64,000 bases of DNA from Pseudomonas yamanorum (GTDB lineage: Bacteria > Pseudomonadota > Gammaproteobacteria > Pseudomonadales > Pseudomonadaceae). The stretch is taken from the NCBI RefSeq assembly GCF_013386765.1, contig NZ_JACARE010000003.1, positions 188,855-252,854 on the forward strand. The letters are read 5' to 3'. The first letter of the stretch is position 1. Each line of letters opens with the position of its first letter. Shown in pieces: positions 1-10,802 of this stretch. Below the pieces are notes generated by a model that saw only the letters and a program-made list of their open reading frames with translations, made no database searches and had not been told where the DNA came from. The translations under genes were made by a program, and so were the position numbers.

Positions 1-35
1 AAGCTCCCTCGCCACAGCAAGCACCCTCCCCACAG
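1..35. repeat. Partial REP element at the window edge
   Basis: The first bases carry the arm that reads AAGCTCCCTCGCCAC. It is one half of the type-B REP palindrome seen complete at 23003-23113 and 61761-61890. The partner arm would lie left of the window. Confidence 0.6.
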
Positions 36-51
36 TCGGCAGCGGGCTTCT

Positions 52-1959
52 TCAGACCTTGAACTTGCCCACCCACACCTGCAAATCCGCGCCCAGGCGC
101 GCCAGTTCGACACTGGCCGCCGCCGTCTCCTGGCTCGCGGCCGAGGTCTGTTCCGACACATCCTTGACCTTCAGCACACTGCGGTTGATCTCCTCTGCCA
201 CTGCGGTCTGCTCTTCGGCAGCGGCGGCAATCTGTGGGTTCATCTCCTGGATAACCGACACGGTCCGGGTGATACCGGCCAAGGCGTCGCCTGCGCGACG
301 GGTCAGTTGCACGCTGTTGTCGGTGAGGCTGCGGCTGCTGTCCATGATGTCCGCAACCTGCTGCGTACCTCGGTGCAGGCCGCTGATCAGTTCCTCGATT
401 TCCTCGGCCGATTGCTGGGTACGTTGCGCCAGGCTGCGCACTTCATCGGCGACCACGGCAAACCCTCGGCCGGCCTCGCCGGCGCGGGCCGCTTCGATCG
501 CTGCGTTGAGGGCCAGGAGATTGGTCTGCTCCGAGACTGACTTGATCACCTCCAGTACGCTGCCGATCTTCCGGCTCTCCTGTTGCAACCCTTGCATGGC
601 CTGGCTTGAACGGAGCATCTCCTGAGCCAGCTGCTCAATCTGGGTAATGGCCTCGGCGACCACCTGATCACCCTGGCCCGCCTGTTGGTCTGCCTCGGCA
701 GCGGCCAGTGAAGCTTGCTCGGCATGGCGCGCGACTTCCTGGGAGGTGGCGAGCATTTCGTTCATCGCAGTGGCCACCTGTTCCGTTTCCTGTTTCTGCC
801 CATCGACCCCGGCGCGGGTCTGTTCGGTGACGGCAGACAGTTGTTCGGCGGCACTGGCGATCTGTTGGGCGCTGTCGCCGATGCCGCTGATCAAGCCCCG
901 CAGGTTGAGGGTCATTTGCCCGATGCTGCGCTGCAACTGCCCCAGTTCATCCTGACGTGAGGTCTGGATGTCGTGGCTCAGGTCACCTTCGGCAATCCGG
1001 TTGGCCACGTGGAGGGCCTGGCGCAGCGGCGCGACGATCTGGCGGGCGATCAGCCAGGCGGCCACGATGCCGAGCAACAGCGCCAGCGCGCTGACGTTGA
1101 GCAGCAGGGTACGGGCGAGGCCGGCCTCCGTGTCACGTTTGGTGGTTTGGTCCTGGCTCAACAGGTCGCTTTGCTTGAGTAACTGATCCACCCATTGCTC
1201 AAGCTGGTTCTGGGTGGTTTCGGTGGTCACTTGGGCCTCCTTGAGGCGTGTCAGGTGAGTCCGAAAGCCGAGCAGTGCGGTTCTAAGGGCGCTGGCATCA
1301 ACCGGTAGCGCGCTTACAGCCGCTTGAGCGCCATCCAGCGCCAGCAGCGCATCATTCAGGCCGTTGGCATAGGCGTCCAGTGACGCGGCGGCCCAAGCGG
1401 GGCTTTCGGCGCGGTCCTCGGCTTGCTCCATGGCCCGGCGCAATTGTTCTACGGCGTCGAGGGACTTTTCGTCGTCCTGATTGGGCAGGTTGCTGGACAG
1501 TTCAGAGAGGGTGTCACTGCTCTGGACTGAGCTGCGCTTGAGCTGTTCGCGGGCGTTCTCGCGTTGTTTGGTCAGCCCCTCCAGGCCGCTGAGGGCCGTT
1601 TTGAAGCTGGTGACAAAGCGTCGGCTTTCCTGCAACTGCTGCTGATTGATCAGGTCGGTAAATCGTGGGGAAAGATCCACCAGAAACTGGTCGATCTTGT
1701 CCATGTGCTGCTCGATCTTGGACAGGCTGGCGGGGTCGTTGAGCGTGCGATAGACAATGCGATCAGCACGCAGCTCTTCACCGACAACGGCTAATTGCGA
1801 GAGGGTCGTGAGCTTTTGTGAGCGATTGAGTGAGGCGTTCAAGGCTTGCCAGCCCGTTGCCGCGATGATGAGGCTGAGGCTAAGCACCAGGCCAAAGCCC
1901 AGGGCAAGTTTGACGCTGATGCTGATGTTTCCAAGCAGGCGGGTCAGTGGACGAAGCAT
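52..1959 (-). CDS. Methyl-accepting chemotaxis protein, divergent HBM-like sensor
   Basis: A 635-residue transmembrane chemoreceptor. It has a first membrane segment at about residues 15-38, a periplasmic helical region of about 240 residues, a second membrane segment ending in AWLIARQIVAPL, a HAMP domain and a cytoplasmic signalling domain. The conserved hairpin tip [20 protein letters not shown] is intact, so it should couple to CheA/CheW. I chose the ATG at 1959 because GGAGG lies just upstream; an open frame runs further to 2088 but starts without a ribosome site. The sensor length fits the helical bimodular (HBM) class. It lacks the Arg-x-x-Val-Arg-Gly-Tyr-Thr-like stretch of the neighbouring receptor, so its ligand may differ. 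The ligand is unknown. Confidence 0.9.
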   Translation of the reverse strand: MLRPLTRLLGNISISVKLALGFGLVLSLSLIIAATGWQALNASLNRSQKLTTLSQLAVVGEELRADRIVYRTLNDPASLSKIEQHMDKIDQFLVDLSPRFTDLINQQQLQESRRFVTSFKTALSGLEGLTKQRENAREQLKRSSVQSSDTLSELSSNLPNQDDEKSLDAVEQLRRAMEQAEDRAESPAWAAASLDAYANGLNDALLALDGAQAAVSALPVDASALRTALLGFRTHLTRLKEAQVTTETTQNQLEQWVDQLLKQSDLLSQDQTTKRDTEAGLARTLLLNVSALALLLGIVAAWLIARQIVAPLRQALHVANRIAEGDLSHDIQTSRQDELGQLQRSIGQMTLNLRGLISGIGDSAQQIASAAEQLSAVTEQTRAGVDGQKQETEQVATAMNEMLATSQEVARHAEQASLAAAEADQQAGQGDQVVAEAITQIEQLAQEMLRSSQAMQGLQQESRKIGSVLEVIKSVSEQTNLLALNAAIEAARAGEAGRGFAVVADEVRSLAQRTQQSAEEIEELISGLHRGTQQVADIMDSSRSLTDNSVQLTRRAGDALAGITRTVSVIQEMNPQIAAAAEEQTAVAEEINRSVLKVKDVSEQTSAASQETAAASVELARLGADLQVWVGKFKV

Positions 1960-2129
1960 GTGGACCTCCAACGAATAAAAGGAGCGTTTCGAGCGTCCGG
2001 CTGAAGAGGTCAGGAGGAGTTGAAACGCTACTTTTATTCGGCGCCAGGTGTGTAATCCACGACCTGAAAAGCGCGTAGGAAATTTCACAAGTTGTCGTGG
2101 CGGCGGCCCTGATGGCCGCCGCGCGCGGG

Positions 2130-4046
2130 TCAGACCTTGAAGCGGCCTACCAGGGTTTGCAGGTAAATCCCCAGCCGTGCCAGTTCAGCGCTGGAAGCGG
2201 CGGTTTCTTCGCTGGCTGCCGAGGTCTGCTCGGAAACATCCCGCACGTTAAGCACGCTGCGGTTGATCTCTTCAGCCACGGCGCTTTGTTGCTCGGCGGC
2301 GGTGGCGATCTGCTGGTTCATCGCCTGGATGGTCGAAACGGTGCGGGTGATGTTCTCCAGGGCGTTGCCGGCCCGGCGGGTCAGCTCGACGCTGCTGTCG
2401 GTGAGGTTGCGGCTGTTGTCCATGATGGTCGCCACTTGCTGGGTGCCACTTTGCAGGCCGACGATCAGCTCTTCGATTTCCTCGGTGGACTTCTGCGTGC
2501 GCTGGGCCAGGCTGCGCACTTCATCGGCGACCACCGCAAAACCGCGCCCGGCTTCACCGGCACGGGCGGCTTCAATCGCCGCGTTGAGGGCCAGCAGGTT
2601 GGTTTGCTGGGCCACGGACTTGATCACGTCCAGCACGCTGCCAATCTTGTCGCTCTCGCGCTTGAGATGGCCCATGGCTTCGGTGGAGTTGCCCACCTCG
2701 CTGGCCAGGCGCTCGATCTGGGCGATCGCCTCACCCACCACCTTGTCGCCTTCGCGGGCCTGCTGGTCGGCGGCTACGGCGGCCTCGGAGGCTTCTTCGG
2801 CGTTACGGGCAACTTCTTGCACGGTGGCGGCCATTTCATTCATGGCGGTGGCCACCTGGTCGGTCTCGACCTTCTGGCTGTTGACCCCGGCGCTGGTCTG
2901 CTCGGTGACGGCCGACAGTTGTTCGGCGGCGCTGGCGATCTGGGTGACGCCGTCGCTGATACCGCCGATCAGTTCCCGCAGGCCTACGGTCATGCTTTGC
3001 ATGGACCGCTGCAGTTGGCCCAGCTCATCGCGGCGTTCGGAGATCAAATTGTGGCTGAGGTCACCGGCCGCTACCCGCTCGGCGACTTTGAGGGTCTGGC
3101 TCAGCGGGATAACAATCTGCCGGGTGATGGCCCAGGCGGCGAGTATGCCGAAGGCCAGTGCCAGGGCGGTGGCCAGTAGCAGCAGGTTCTTGGCGTGGGC
3201 GGTGTCGGTGTCACGCACCACGGTTTGCGAGAGGGTGAGTTTATTGCTGCGGTCGAGCAGGATATCGCCTTGCTCGGCCATGATTTTCGTCGCGGCAGCG
3301 GAAGCCACCTGGGAATCGCGGTACTGGCTGACGGCAGAGCGGTAGGCCTGCAGTGATACGCTGGCCTCCTGCAGGTTGGCCTGGTATTGCTCCGGCAACT
3401 GGCCGTTGAGGTCGGTGATTTTTTTCAGGGCGTTGTCGATGGCGTCCAGGGCTGGCTGTTCGGCTTCGACCTTGCCGCTGTAGGTGTAGCCACGCACCTG
3501 GAAGCGCGCCTGCTGGATCAGTTTGCTCAGGTCGACCACGCTGTTGAACAGGGTGACGCTGTCGCCTTGCAGCAGGGATTTTTCCACTTCGTTGGTTTTT
3601 GCCACGGCGTTGTCGGCGGTATCGCCCAGCTTGCTGCGGGCGCCTTCACGCTTGAGGCCGGCCTGGACCATGGTGCCAAAGGCTTTTTTGTATTGGCCCA
3701 GGGCGTCCTGTTGTTGCTCCACGAGGAGCTTGTCGTCGGGTTGCTCGATCAGCTCTGCGGCGGTTTTCAGGCCCGTGTCCAGTTGTGTGATCAAGTCGTT
3801 GACCGCGCCGGTGCCTTGTTCGCCACGGCGCATTTCGAAGTCCAGGCGCGCCAGGCGCAGGTCCTTGGTCAGCCCGTTGAGGCTGGAAATATAGCCCAGC
3901 TTGTCGCCGCGGCTGATCACGCCACTCAGGCCGGTCCAGCCGGTAAAGGTGATCAGCAGGGTCAGGATCAATACCAGGCCGAAGCCTATGCCCAGCTTAC
4001 GGTTGACGCTTACATTCCCCAGTTTCTCGGCTAACCAACGATACAT
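2130..4046 (-). CDS. Methyl-accepting chemotaxis protein, HBM-type sensor
   Basis: A 638-residue chemoreceptor with two membrane segments (about residues 15-38 and 290-312), a periplasmic domain of about 250 residues, HAMP, and the MCP signalling domain ending in LVGRFKV. The periplasmic part contains [14 protein letters not shown] near its start and [11 protein letters not shown] later. These arginine-containing helices resemble the ligand-binding helices of HBM receptors such as McpS. By position beside rsmE it is the counterpart of P. aeruginosa PA5072 (McpK, 2-oxoglutarate) and P. putida McpQ (citrate), so an organic-acid ligand is a reasonable inference. Start ATG at 4046 has AGGGGAG upstream. 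It is followed 170 bases on by a paralogous receptor in the same direction. Confidence 0.9.
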   Translation of the reverse strand: MYRWLAEKLGNVSVNRKLGIGFGLVLILTLLITFTGWTGLSGVISRGDKLGYISSLNGLTKDLRLARLDFEMRRGEQGTGAVNDLITQLDTGLKTAAELIEQPDDKLLVEQQQDALGQYKKAFGTMVQAGLKREGARSKLGDTADNAVAKTNEVEKSLLQGDSVTLFNSVVDLSKLIQQARFQVRGYTYSGKVEAEQPALDAIDNALKKITDLNGQLPEQYQANLQEASVSLQAYRSAVSQYRDSQVASAAATKIMAEQGDILLDRSNKLTLSQTVVRDTDTAHAKNLLLLATALALAFGILAAWAITRQIVIPLSQTLKVAERVAAGDLSHNLISERRDELGQLQRSMQSMTVGLRELIGGISDGVTQIASAAEQLSAVTEQTSAGVNSQKVETDQVATAMNEMAATVQEVARNAEEASEAAVAADQQAREGDKVVGEAIAQIERLASEVGNSTEAMGHLKRESDKIGSVLDVIKSVAQQTNLLALNAAIEAARAGEAGRGFAVVADEVRSLAQRTQKSTEEIEELIVGLQSGTQQVATIMDNSRNLTDSSVELTRRAGNALENITRTVSTIQAMNQQIATAAEQQSAVAEEINRSVLNVRDVSEQTSAASEETAASSAELARLGIYLQTLVGRFKV

Positions 4047-4133
4047 GCTGCGAACTCCCCTGGAACAAGGCTTGGACTTATTCAGAGGCTATCGGCAGGG
4101 ACATTGGATTCTGTAGGCGGGATGGCGTTTGTG

Positions 4134-4313
4134 GTGAGGGAGCTTGTTGTGGTGAGGGGGCTTTAGTGGCGAGGGAGCTTGCTGTGGCGAGGGAGCTTGC
4201 TCCCGCTGGGCTGCGTAGCGGCCCCAAAATCCTGGGAGCGCTGCGCACTCCAGCGGGAGCAAGCTCCCTCGCCACAGCAAGCTCCCCCACCACAGCAAGC
4301 TCCCTCGCCACAT
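4134..4313. repeat. Compound REP cluster between MCP gene and rsmE
   Basis: Several copies of GGCGAGGGAGCTTGCTSYSG lie in direct and inverted orientation. They centre on a large palindrome (about 4189-4273) whose arms read GCGAGGGAGCTTGCTCCCGC and the complement. Extra partial arms on both sides indicate repeated tandem growth. It fills the space between convergently spaced leftward genes, and no gene is visible inside. Confidence 0.85.
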
Positions 4314-4319
4314 TGGGAT

Positions 4320-5027
4320 TTAGAAGAGTCTTGAGAGCAGCGCGGTAACAGCGGTTTCGACCCTCAGGATGCGAGCCCCCAGTTGCACTGGCTGCAACCC
4401 GGCCTTGGCCAGCAGATCCACTTCATAGGGAATCCAGCCGCCTTCCGGGCCGATCGCCAGCGTGACCGGCTCAGCCAGACCGCGAGGGCAGGGTGGATAG
4501 TCACCTGGGTGGCCGATCAGGCCGAGGGTGCCTTGCGCCAGGGCAGGCAGGCGGTCTTCGACGAACGGTTTGAAGCGCTTTTCGATCACGATCTCGGGCA
4601 GCACGGTGTCCCGGGATTGTTCCAGGCCAAGGATCAGTTGTTCGCGAATCGCTTCCGGCTCCAGGAAGGGCGTCTGCCAGAAGCTCTTTTCCACGCGGTA
4701 GCTGTTCACCAGCACCACCCGAGGCACACCCATGGAGGCCACGGTTTGCAGCACCCGGCGCAGCATCTTCGGGCGGGGCAGGGCCAGTAGCAGGGTCAGG
4801 GGCAGTTTGGCCGGCGGCGGCTGGTCGAAGGTCACTGCCAGTTCGGCTTCCTGAGACTCCAGGCGCAGCAACTGAGCATTGCCCATCAGCCCGCCAATGC
4901 GCCCGACCCGCAGGCTGTCGCCTACCGCGGCACGGTGGACTTCCTGCATATGCACCAGGCGCCGATCACGCAGCACCACCCGGTCGGCCGCGATAAAGTC
5001 GGCCTCCTCAAGCAGCAGCAGGTTCAC
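4320..5027 (-). CDS. rsmE: 16S rRNA m3U1498 methyltransferase RsmE
   Basis: A 235-residue SPOUT-family methyltransferase that modifies U1498 of 16S rRNA in the assembled 30S subunit. The C-terminal knot signature [26 protein letters not shown] region (short form LAIGPEGGW) and the end [15 protein letters not shown] are diagnostic. Length is normal. The start is GTG at 5027, overlapping the tatC stop as GTGA, so it is probably translationally coupled as the last gene of the his-tat transcription unit. By position it is the P. aeruginosa PA5071 counterpart. Confidence 0.93.
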   Translation of the reverse strand: MNLLLLEEADFIAADRVVLRDRRLVHMQEVHRAAVGDSLRVGRIGGLMGNAQLLRLESQEAELAVTFDQPPPAKLPLTLLLALPRPKMLRRVLQTVASMGVPRVVLVNSYRVEKSFWQTPFLEPEAIREQLILGLEQSRDTVLPEIVIEKRFKPFVEDRLPALAQGTLGLIGHPGDYPPCPRGLAEPVTLAIGPEGGWIPYEVDLLAKAGLQPVQLGARILRVETAVTALLSRLF

Positions 5028-5815
5028 GGCTGGGTCGCTGGCGGCTGGTCGTCGTCGGCGGGTTGGTCATCCGGGTGATCGCCGCGCTTGCTCACCAGGC
5101 TGCCAAACAGGATGCCAATCTCGAACAGCATCCACATCGGCACGGCCAGCAACGTCTGGGAAAAGATGTCTGGCGGCGTCAGGATCATGCCGACCACGAA
5201 GCAGCCGATGATCACGTACGGGCGGATCTTCTTCAGGTATTTGACGTCGACCACGCCGATCCACACCAGCAGCACCACGGCCACCGGGATTTCGAACGCT
5301 ACGCCAAAGGCGAAGAACAGCGTCATCACGAAGTCGAGGTAGCTGGTGATGTCGGTCATCATCTCCACACCGGCCGGGGTGGCGGCGGCGAAGAACTTGA
5401 AGATCAGCGGGAACACCAGGAAGTACGCGAAGGCCATCCCGGTGTAGAACAGCAGGATGCTCGACACCAGCAGTGGCACGGCGATGCGTTTTTCATGCTT
5501 GTACAGGCCCGGCGCAATAAAGCCCCAGATCTGATGCAGGATCACCGGGATCGCCAGGAACAGCGAGACCATCATCGTCAGCTTCAACGGCGTGAGGAAC
5601 GGCGACGACACGTCGGTGGCGATCATCGTCGCGCCGGCCGGCAAGTAATTGCGCAGCGGCGTGGAGACGAAAGTGTAGATCTGCTGGGTGAAGGCAAACA
5701 GTCCGGCAAAGATGATGAAGATCGCCGCGACACAGCGCAGCAGGCGGGTGCGCAACTCGGTGAGGTGCGAGACCAGTGGCATGTGCTGGTCGGTTTCCGG
5801 TTTATCAGCGCTCAT
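5024..5815 (-). CDS. tatC: Sec-independent translocase subunit TatC
   Basis: A 263-residue inner-membrane protein with six hydrophobic segments and the N-terminal signature [11 protein letters not shown]. The cytoplasmic region leading to [18 protein letters not shown] is the twin-arginine signal recognition surface. The C-terminus is a charged, proline-rich tail typical of Pseudomonas. It overlaps tatB upstream and rsmE downstream by four bases each. With TatA and TatB it forms the pathway that exports folded proteins. Confidence 0.96.
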   Translation of the reverse strand: MSADKPETDQHMPLVSHLTELRTRLLRCVAAIFIIFAGLFAFTQQIYTFVSTPLRNYLPAGATMIATDVSSPFLTPLKLTMMVSLFLAIPVILHQIWGFIAPGLYKHEKRIAVPLLVSSILLFYTGMAFAYFLVFPLIFKFFAAATPAGVEMMTDITSYLDFVMTLFFAFGVAFEIPVAVVLLVWIGVVDVKYLKKIRPYVIIGCFVVGMILTPPDIFSQTLLAVPMWMLFEIGILFGSLVSKRGDHPDDQPADDDQPPATQP

Positions 5816-6258
5816 GGGGCTCGCGGCGGCAATGTAGGGTCGTGGGGCGCGGGCGACACGGCAGGCGTCGGCGCGGGTTCGGTCGGGGTCACGGGCGCTG
5901 CGGGCGCAGGCTCGGCGGCGTGCACGGGGTCAGCGACCGGTGCAGGCGCGGGCGCGGCAGCCGGTGCAATCGAGTGCTCGGCCACAGGTTCAACCGGCTT
6001 GGGCGTTTCCTGTACCGGCGAGAGAATCTTCCGTGCCTCTTGCTCCAACGACAGAATGTGTTCGTTGTGCAGTTGCCGGCGAATCTCGTCGGCGCCGATT
6101 TCCCGTTCAACTTCCTGTTTGATGGCGTTGAAACTGCGTTTCAGGCGCCCGATCCACAGGCCGGCCGTGCGCGCGGCACCGGGCAGGCGTTCCGGCCCCA
6201 GTACCAGCAGGGCCACGAGGCCGACGAGCAGCAGTTCAGAGAAGCTGATACCAAACAT
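5812..6258 (-). CDS. tatB: Sec-independent translocase subunit TatB
   Basis: A 148-residue protein. The start [18 protein letters not shown] gives the acidic residue at position 8 and a single N-terminal membrane helix followed by LGPERLP and an amphipathic helix, all typical of TatB. The last 70 residues are a low-complexity Ala/Pro tail (repeated [13 protein letters not shown] runs) with no visible fold. Ten bases separate it from tatA, and it overlaps tatC by four bases. It should act with TatC in the signal-peptide receptor complex. Confidence 0.95.
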   Translation of the reverse strand: MFGISFSELLLVGLVALLVLGPERLPGAARTAGLWIGRLKRSFNAIKQEVEREIGADEIRRQLHNEHILSLEQEARKILSPVQETPKPVEPVAEHSIAPAAAPAPAPVADPVHAAEPAPAAPVTPTEPAPTPAVSPAPHDPTLPPRAP

Positions 6259-6268
6259 TATTCAGTAC

Positions 6269-6547
6269 TCACGAGTCTTTTTGGTTCTGCTCTTTGACGT
6301 GCTCGGCCTGTACGTCGAAGGTGCGACGTTCAGTGATCGGCTGAGTGGCCTGCGGGTGCACAGGCTGCGCCGGTGGCACCGGGTTGACGACCGGGTCGGC
6401 AGGCTTTTCGTCGTCGTTCATGGCCTTGCGAAAGCCCTTGATCGATTCACCGACGTCGGTGCCGAGGTTTTTCAGTTTCTTGGTGCCGAACACCAGCACA
6501 ACGACCACAAGAATGACGATCCAGTGTTTCCAGTCAAAAATGCCCAT
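6269..6547 (-). CDS. tatA: Sec-independent translocase subunit TatA
   Basis: A 92-residue protein beginning [20 protein letters not shown] followed by GTKKLKNLG. That is the TatA pattern of a short N-terminal membrane helix, the Phe-Gly hinge and an amphipathic helix. The C-terminus is a soluble Pro-rich tail. I chose the ATG at 6547 because upstream in-frame codons encode no conserved sequence and GAGGAATTG lies just before it. It is the first tat gene after hisE, 25 bases apart, so the tat genes probably share a transcript with hisI-hisE. Confidence 0.95.
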   Translation of the reverse strand: MGIFDWKHWIVILVVVVLVFGTKKLKNLGTDVGESIKGFRKAMNDDEKPADPVVNPVPPAQPVHPQATQPITERRTFDVQAEHVKEQNQKDS

Positions 6548-6572
6548 GCTGCAATTCCTCTGTAAAAGTTGG

Positions 6573-6905
6573 TCAGGCGGACGGGCGCGAGGCCTTTTCG
6601 GCATGCCCGGACAAGCCGAAGCGACGGTCCAGTTCATCAAGCACTGCCTGTGGATGCTGCCCCAGTTGGGCGAGCATGACCAGACTGTGGAACCACAAGT
6701 CGGCAGTTTCGTAGATCACGTCGCTGCAGTCGCCGCTGATTTGCGCGTCCTTGGCAGCAATAATTGTCTCGACGGATTCTTCGCCGAGTTTTTCCAGAAT
6801 CTTGTTCAGACCCTTGTGGTACAGGCTGGCGACATAAGAGCTGTCAGCGTCCGCGCCTTTGCGGTCTTCCAGCACCTGGGCCACACGGTTGAGGGTATCG
6901 CTCAT
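6573..6905 (-). CDS. hisE: Phosphoribosyl-ATP pyrophosphatase HisE
   Basis: A 110-residue enzyme of histidine synthesis that hydrolyses phosphoribosyl-ATP to phosphoribosyl-AMP. The MazG-like metal site is seen in [16 protein letters not shown] and YETADLWFH. It stands alone rather than fused to hisI, the usual Pseudomonas state. It lies two bases from the hisI stop, so the two consecutive pathway steps are co-translated. The start at ATG 6905 gives the family length; the longer frame to 6968 reads through the end of hisI. Confidence 0.96.
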   Translation of the reverse strand: MSDTLNRVAQVLEDRKGADADSSYVASLYHKGLNKILEKLGEESVETIIAAKDAQISGDCSDVIYETADLWFHSLVMLAQLGQHPQAVLDELDRRFGLSGHAEKASRPSA

Positions 6906-6907
6906 GG

Positions 6908-7300
6908 TCAGTGTCCTGCCGAATAGATAGCGTGCGGATCTTTGAGTACGGGCTCGACGGTCTTCCACTCGCCGTTTTCAAACACGCGGTAGAAGCAGCT
7001 GTGACGGCCGGTGTGACAGGCGATGTCGCCAATCTGTTCGACCTTGAGGATCACCACATCGGCGTCGCAGTCGATGCGCATCTCATGCAGGGTTTGCACG
7101 TGCCCGGACTCTTCGCCCTTGCGCCACAGTTTGCCACGGGAACGTGACCAGTAAATGGCGCGGTTCTCGGCGGCGGTCAGGCTCAGGGCCTCGCGGTTCA
7201 TCCAGGCCATCATCAGTACGCGCCCGGTCTTGTAGTCCTGGGCAATGGCCGGCACCAGGCCGTCACTGTCCCACTTGATCTCGTCCAGCCAGTCTTTCAT
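6908..7300 (-). CDS. hisI: Phosphoribosyl-AMP cyclohydrolase HisI
   Basis: A 130-residue enzyme that opens the adenine ring of phosphoribosyl-AMP in histidine synthesis. The metal-binding motifs are present: DCDADV and CHTGRHSCF, with the conserved substrate region [18 protein letters not shown]. Start ATG 7300 follows a GA-rich ribosome site. It is the first gene of the unit hisI-hisE-tatABC-rsmE; 41 bases separate it from the ubiB stop. Confidence 0.96.
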   Translation of the reverse strand: MKDWLDEIKWDSDGLVPAIAQDYKTGRVLMMAWMNREALSLTAAENRAIYWSRSRGKLWRKGEESGHVQTLHEMRIDCDADVVILKVEQIGDIACHTGRHSCFYRVFENGEWKTVEPVLKDPHAIYSAGH

Positions 7301-7341
7301 TTTCGGCTCCGGCAATTTGCGACAGTGTATAACCGGATTGG

Positions 7342-8946
7342 CTATCGACGCACGATCAGATACACGCCCACGGCGACCATAATGCCAGCCGGCCAATGGC
7401 CCAGTTCATTCAGCGGACCGCCGGCGGCCAGTATCGTACCGCCCACCAGGTGCGCGGCGCCCAGCAGGCGCAGGAACCAGTCGTCCTTGCGCTTGTGCCA
7501 CGGCGGCGCCGGGTCCTTGGCGTGGGGCTGGGACATGCGCTCCAGCAGGTCGCGGGTCATGTTGGCCAGGTGCGGCAGTTGCTCGACCTGGCTTTGCAGG
7601 TTGCCCAGCAGGGTTTTCGGGCTGACACGGTCACGCATCCAGCGCTCGAGGAATGGCTGGGCGGTGTTCCACAGGTCGAGGTCCGGGTAGAGCTGGCGGC
7701 CCAGGCCTTCGATGTTCAGCAGGGTCTTTTGCAACAGCACCAACTGCGGCTGCACTTCCATATTGAAGCGCCGCGCGGTCTGGAACAGGCGCATCAGCAC
7801 CTGGCCGAAGGAAATATCTTTTAACGGTTTTTCAAAGATCGGCTCGCACACGGTGCGGATCGCCGCTTCGAATTCGTTGAGTTTGGTTTCTGCCGGCACC
7901 CAGCCCGAATCGATGTGCAACTGCGCCACGCGGCGGTAGTCACGCTTGAAGAAAGCGAACAGGTTGCGCGCCAGGTAATCCTGGTCTTCCGGGGTCAGGC
8001 TGCCGACGATGCCGCAGTCGATCGCAATGTACTGCGGGCTCCACGGGTTTACGGTGCTGACGAAGATGTTGCCGGGGTGCATGTCGGCGTGGAAGAAGCT
8101 GTCGCGGAACACCTGGGTGAAGAAGATTTCCACGCCGCGCTCGGCGAGCATCTTCATGTCGGTGCGCTGGTCGGCCAGGGTCGCGAGGTCGGTGACCTGC
8201 ACGCCATAGATGCGCTCCATCACCAGTACTTTCGGGCGGCACCAGTCCCAGTAGACTTGCGGCACATACAGCAACGGCGAGCCTTCGAAGTTGCGCTTGA
8301 GCTGGCTGGCGTTGGCCGCTTCACGCAACAGGTCGAGTTCGTCGTAGATGGTTTTTTCGTAGTCCAGCACCACGTCCACCGGGTGCAGCAGGCGTGCATC
8401 GGCCGAGAAACGCTCGGCAGCGCGGGCGAGGATGAACAGCCACGCCAGGTCCTGGCCGATGATCGGCTTGAGGCCCGGACGGATGACCTTCACCACCACT
8501 TCTTCGCCGCTTTTGAGCTGCGCGGCATGCACCTGGGCCACCGAGGCCGAGGCCAGCGGGGCGATGTCGAAGCGGCTGAACACTTCGCTGATTTTCTTGC
8601 CGAGCTGCTCTTCGATCAGCGTGACCGCCAGTTGCGAGTCGAACGGCGGGACGCGGTCCTGCAACAGCATCAGCTCGTCGGCGATGTCTTCGGGCAACAG
8701 GTCGCGGCGGGTGGAGAGGATCTGCCCGAACTTGATGAAGATCGGTCCCAGGTCCTGCAACGCCAGGCGCAGGCGGGCGCCACGGCTCAGGTCGAGGGTT
8801 TTGCGCGGGAACCAGCGCCACGGCAGCACATAGCGCACCGCCAGCAGAAACCACGGCAGCGGCAAGGCGAACAGCAGGTCATCGAGGCGGTAGCGGATTA
8901 CGACGCGCTGGATACGAAACAAACGGCGGACGGCGAGCAGCTTCAT
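7342..8946 (-). CDS. ubiB: Ubiquinone biosynthesis accessory kinase-like UbiB
   Basis: A 534-residue ADCK/ABC1-family atypical kinase-like ATPase needed for coenzyme Q synthesis. The KxGQ motif is [16 protein letters not shown]. The Ala-rich loop is [11 protein letters not shown], the catalytic region [10 protein letters not shown] and the metal-binding IDCGIVG. Two hydrophobic helices at the C-terminus anchor it to the membrane. It overlaps ubiJ by four bases (ATGA), so ubiE, ubiJ and ubiB form one coupled operon. Confidence 0.95.
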   Translation of the reverse strand: MKLLAVRRLFRIQRVVIRYRLDDLLFALPLPWFLLAVRYVLPWRWFPRKTLDLSRGARLRLALQDLGPIFIKFGQILSTRRDLLPEDIADELMLLQDRVPPFDSQLAVTLIEEQLGKKISEVFSRFDIAPLASASVAQVHAAQLKSGEEVVVKVIRPGLKPIIGQDLAWLFILARAAERFSADARLLHPVDVVLDYEKTIYDELDLLREAANASQLKRNFEGSPLLYVPQVYWDWCRPKVLVMERIYGVQVTDLATLADQRTDMKMLAERGVEIFFTQVFRDSFFHADMHPGNIFVSTVNPWSPQYIAIDCGIVGSLTPEDQDYLARNLFAFFKRDYRRVAQLHIDSGWVPAETKLNEFEAAIRTVCEPIFEKPLKDISFGQVLMRLFQTARRFNMEVQPQLVLLQKTLLNIEGLGRQLYPDLDLWNTAQPFLERWMRDRVSPKTLLGNLQSQVEQLPHLANMTRDLLERMSQPHAKDPAPPWHKRKDDWFLRLLGAAHLVGGTILAAGGPLNELGHWPAGIMVAVGVYLIVRR

Positions 8947-9566
8947 GCGTTATCGCTTGAATCAAGGGAGCGGCTCAGGCGCTCGAAGCGCGCCTCAAGT
9001 CGTTCCAGGTCGAGTTTGGCCTGGTCGAGTTCGCGAAAGCGCGCTTCGGCTTCCCGTTGTCCGACCAAGGTGCGCGATTCTTCGCTCAGGTATTCGGCGA
9101 GGTTCTGGTTCAGGCTGGCGAAACCTTGCTGGTACCAGCGGGTGCGGCTGCGCAGGTGACCGCTGATCAGTTGCGTGGCCACCGGGCCGAGCCAGCGTGA
9201 CAGCTCGTATTCCCAGTCCAGTTCCAGGTCTTGCAGCACGGCGGCCAGGTCCATCAGCACCGCGCTGTCGCCTGTGAGCGTAACGTCGGGGCCGTGGAGG
9301 ATCGCCGTCTTGTCCCGGCTCATGGCCAGGCGCAGCAGGCTTGAGCCGGACGCACGCAGGGTGCAGTCGGCATCGGCGGCCCAGTGGGACGCCAGCAACA
9401 GGCCTTCATCGCTGGGCAGGATAAACAGCTGCAAGGCGGGGCTGGTGCAATCGACGGCGATGATCTTGCCGTTCAGGTGCGCCAGCCGCGCCAGGGCGGT
9501 GCTGTCCAGGCGCAAGACACGGTTGAGGCCGTGTTCAACGCTGGCGAGAAGGCCCGCGAACAACAT
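8943..9566 (-). CDS. ubiJ: Ubiquinone biosynthesis accessory factor UbiJ (SCP2 domain)
   Basis: A 207-residue protein. The N-terminal half has an SCP2 sterol-carrier fold pattern. The C-terminal 50 residues form a strongly charged coiled coil ([20 protein letters not shown]). In Proteobacteria UbiJ presents lipid intermediates to the soluble Ubi enzyme complex. Its place between ubiE and ubiB, with one-base and four-base overlaps, supports the assignment. Confidence 0.92.
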   Translation of the reverse strand: MLFAGLLASVEHGLNRVLRLDSTALARLAHLNGKIIAVDCTSPALQLFILPSDEGLLLASHWAADADCTLRASGSSLLRLAMSRDKTAILHGPDVTLTGDSAVLMDLAAVLQDLELDWEYELSRWLGPVATQLISGHLRSRTRWYQQGFASLNQNLAEYLSEESRTLVGQREAEARFRELDQAKLDLERLEARFERLSRSLDSSDNA

Positions 9567-10336
9567 CAGGGCTTGATGCCGCGGTGCAGGGCGACGATAC
9601 CCGAGGTCATGTTGTGGTAGGTCACGCGGTCGAAACCGGCCTCTACCATCATCGACTTCAGGGTTTCCTGGTTGGGGTGCATGCGGATCGATTCGGCCAG
9701 GTAACGGTAGCTTTCGGCGTCATTGGTGATCAGCTTGCCCATCAACGGCATGAAGGCGAACGAGTAGGTGTCGTAGACCTTGGACATCAACGCGTTGGTC
9801 GGCTTGGAGAACTCCAGCACCAGCAGGCGACCGCCGGGCTTGAGTACGCGCAACATGGAGCGCAGCGCGTCTTCCTTGTGGGTCACGTTACGCAGGCCGA
9901 AGGCGATGGTCACGCAGTCGAAATGGTTGTCCGGGAACGGCAGCTTTTCAGCGTCGGCCTGGACGAACTCGATATTGCCCGCCACGCCTTTATCCAGCAG
10001 GCGATCACGACCGACCTTGAGCATCGAGCCGTTGATGTCGGCCAATACCACCTGGCCGGTGGGGCCCACCAGCTTGGAGAACTTGGCGGCCAGGTCGCCC
10101 GTACCGCCGGCGATATCCAGCACGCGGTTGCCGGTGCGTACGCCCGACAACTCGATGGTGAAGCGCTTCCACAGGCGGTGCATGCCGCCGGACAGCACGT
10201 CGTTCATCAAGTCGTACTTGGCGGCTACCGAGTGGAACACCTCGGCGACTTTTTCCGCTTTCTGGCTTTCCGGGACGTTCTTGAAGCCGAAGTGAGTGGT
10301 GGGTTCGGCATCGCTGCCTTTGCGCTGATCAGTCAT
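9566..10336 (-). CDS. ubiE: Ubiquinone/menaquinone C-methyltransferase UbiE
   Basis: A 256-residue class I SAM methyltransferase for C-methylation of the benzoquinol ring. The SAM motif is [16 protein letters not shown], and [13 protein letters not shown] plus [17 protein letters not shown] are family signatures. I chose ATG 10336 (MTDQRKGS) because it gives the standard Pseudomonas length; an open frame extends to 10441 with no conservation. The stop overlaps the ubiJ start as TGATG. Confidence 0.96.
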   Translation of the reverse strand: MTDQRKGSDAEPTTHFGFKNVPESQKAEKVAEVFHSVAAKYDLMNDVLSGGMHRLWKRFTIELSGVRTGNRVLDIAGGTGDLAAKFSKLVGPTGQVVLADINGSMLKVGRDRLLDKGVAGNIEFVQADAEKLPFPDNHFDCVTIAFGLRNVTHKEDALRSMLRVLKPGGRLLVLEFSKPTNALMSKVYDTYSFAFMPLMGKLITNDAESYRYLAESIRMHPNQETLKSMMVEAGFDRVTYHNMTSGIVALHRGIKP

Positions 10337-10479
10337 ATCGCTGTCACCAAAAGAGAATGGGGGCATTCTAATCCCCAAGGCATGCTTTGTCTTGGCAAGG
10401 CTGAAGGTAAGATAGGTGGCCACCGAGACCTTTTGCCGCATGGCGGGTCGACAAGTCTCTATAACGAGGAGTCATTCAA

Positions 10480-10755
10480 ATGGCCCGTATACAGGTTGAA
10501 CGTGCCCACACACTGGGCAAAGACGCTGCCCGAGAAAAAGCCGACAAGTTGGCGAGCAAACTCAAGGAGCAATATGGCCTGGAGTCTTCGTGGGCCGGCG
10601 ACACACTGAACCTCAAGCGCTCGGGAGTTAAAGGTACCGTTAAAGTGGCTGAAGATTCCCTGCGCATCGAAGTGGAACTGGGCCTGTTGATGTCGGCCAT
10701 GAGTGGCACCATCAAGTCCGAAATCGAGAAGGCACTGGATAAAGCCCTGGCCTGA
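10480..10755 (+). CDS. Polyhydroxyalkanoic acid system family protein
   Basis: A 91-residue small soluble protein with an amphipathic, charged start (ARIQVERAHTLGKDAAREKA), a central beta-rich segment and an alpha-helical C-terminus. It matches the family that Pseudomonas carries between ubiE and phaI (PA5062 position). The role is not established; the name comes from linkage to the pha locus. A GAGGAG-like ribosome site lies upstream. It is divergent from ubiE across about 140 bases that must hold promoters for both. Confidence 0.85.
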   Translation: MARIQVERAHTLGKDAAREKADKLASKLKEQYGLESSWAGDTLNLKRSGVKGTVKVAEDSLRIEVELGLLMSAMSGTIKSEIEKALDKALA

Positions 10756-10802
10756 TTTTCGACCTTCTTAGGGTGCCGATTCTAATTTTTCTGCCTACTT
10801 TG

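Noticed and set aside
4134..4313. CRISPR-like array
   Set aside because: Repeats are inverted, unevenly spaced and match REP arms; there are no spacers of equal size and no cas genes.
5063..6565. 500-codon plus-strand frame across tatCBA
   Set aside because: It has no homologous pattern and covers three certain tat genes on the other strand.
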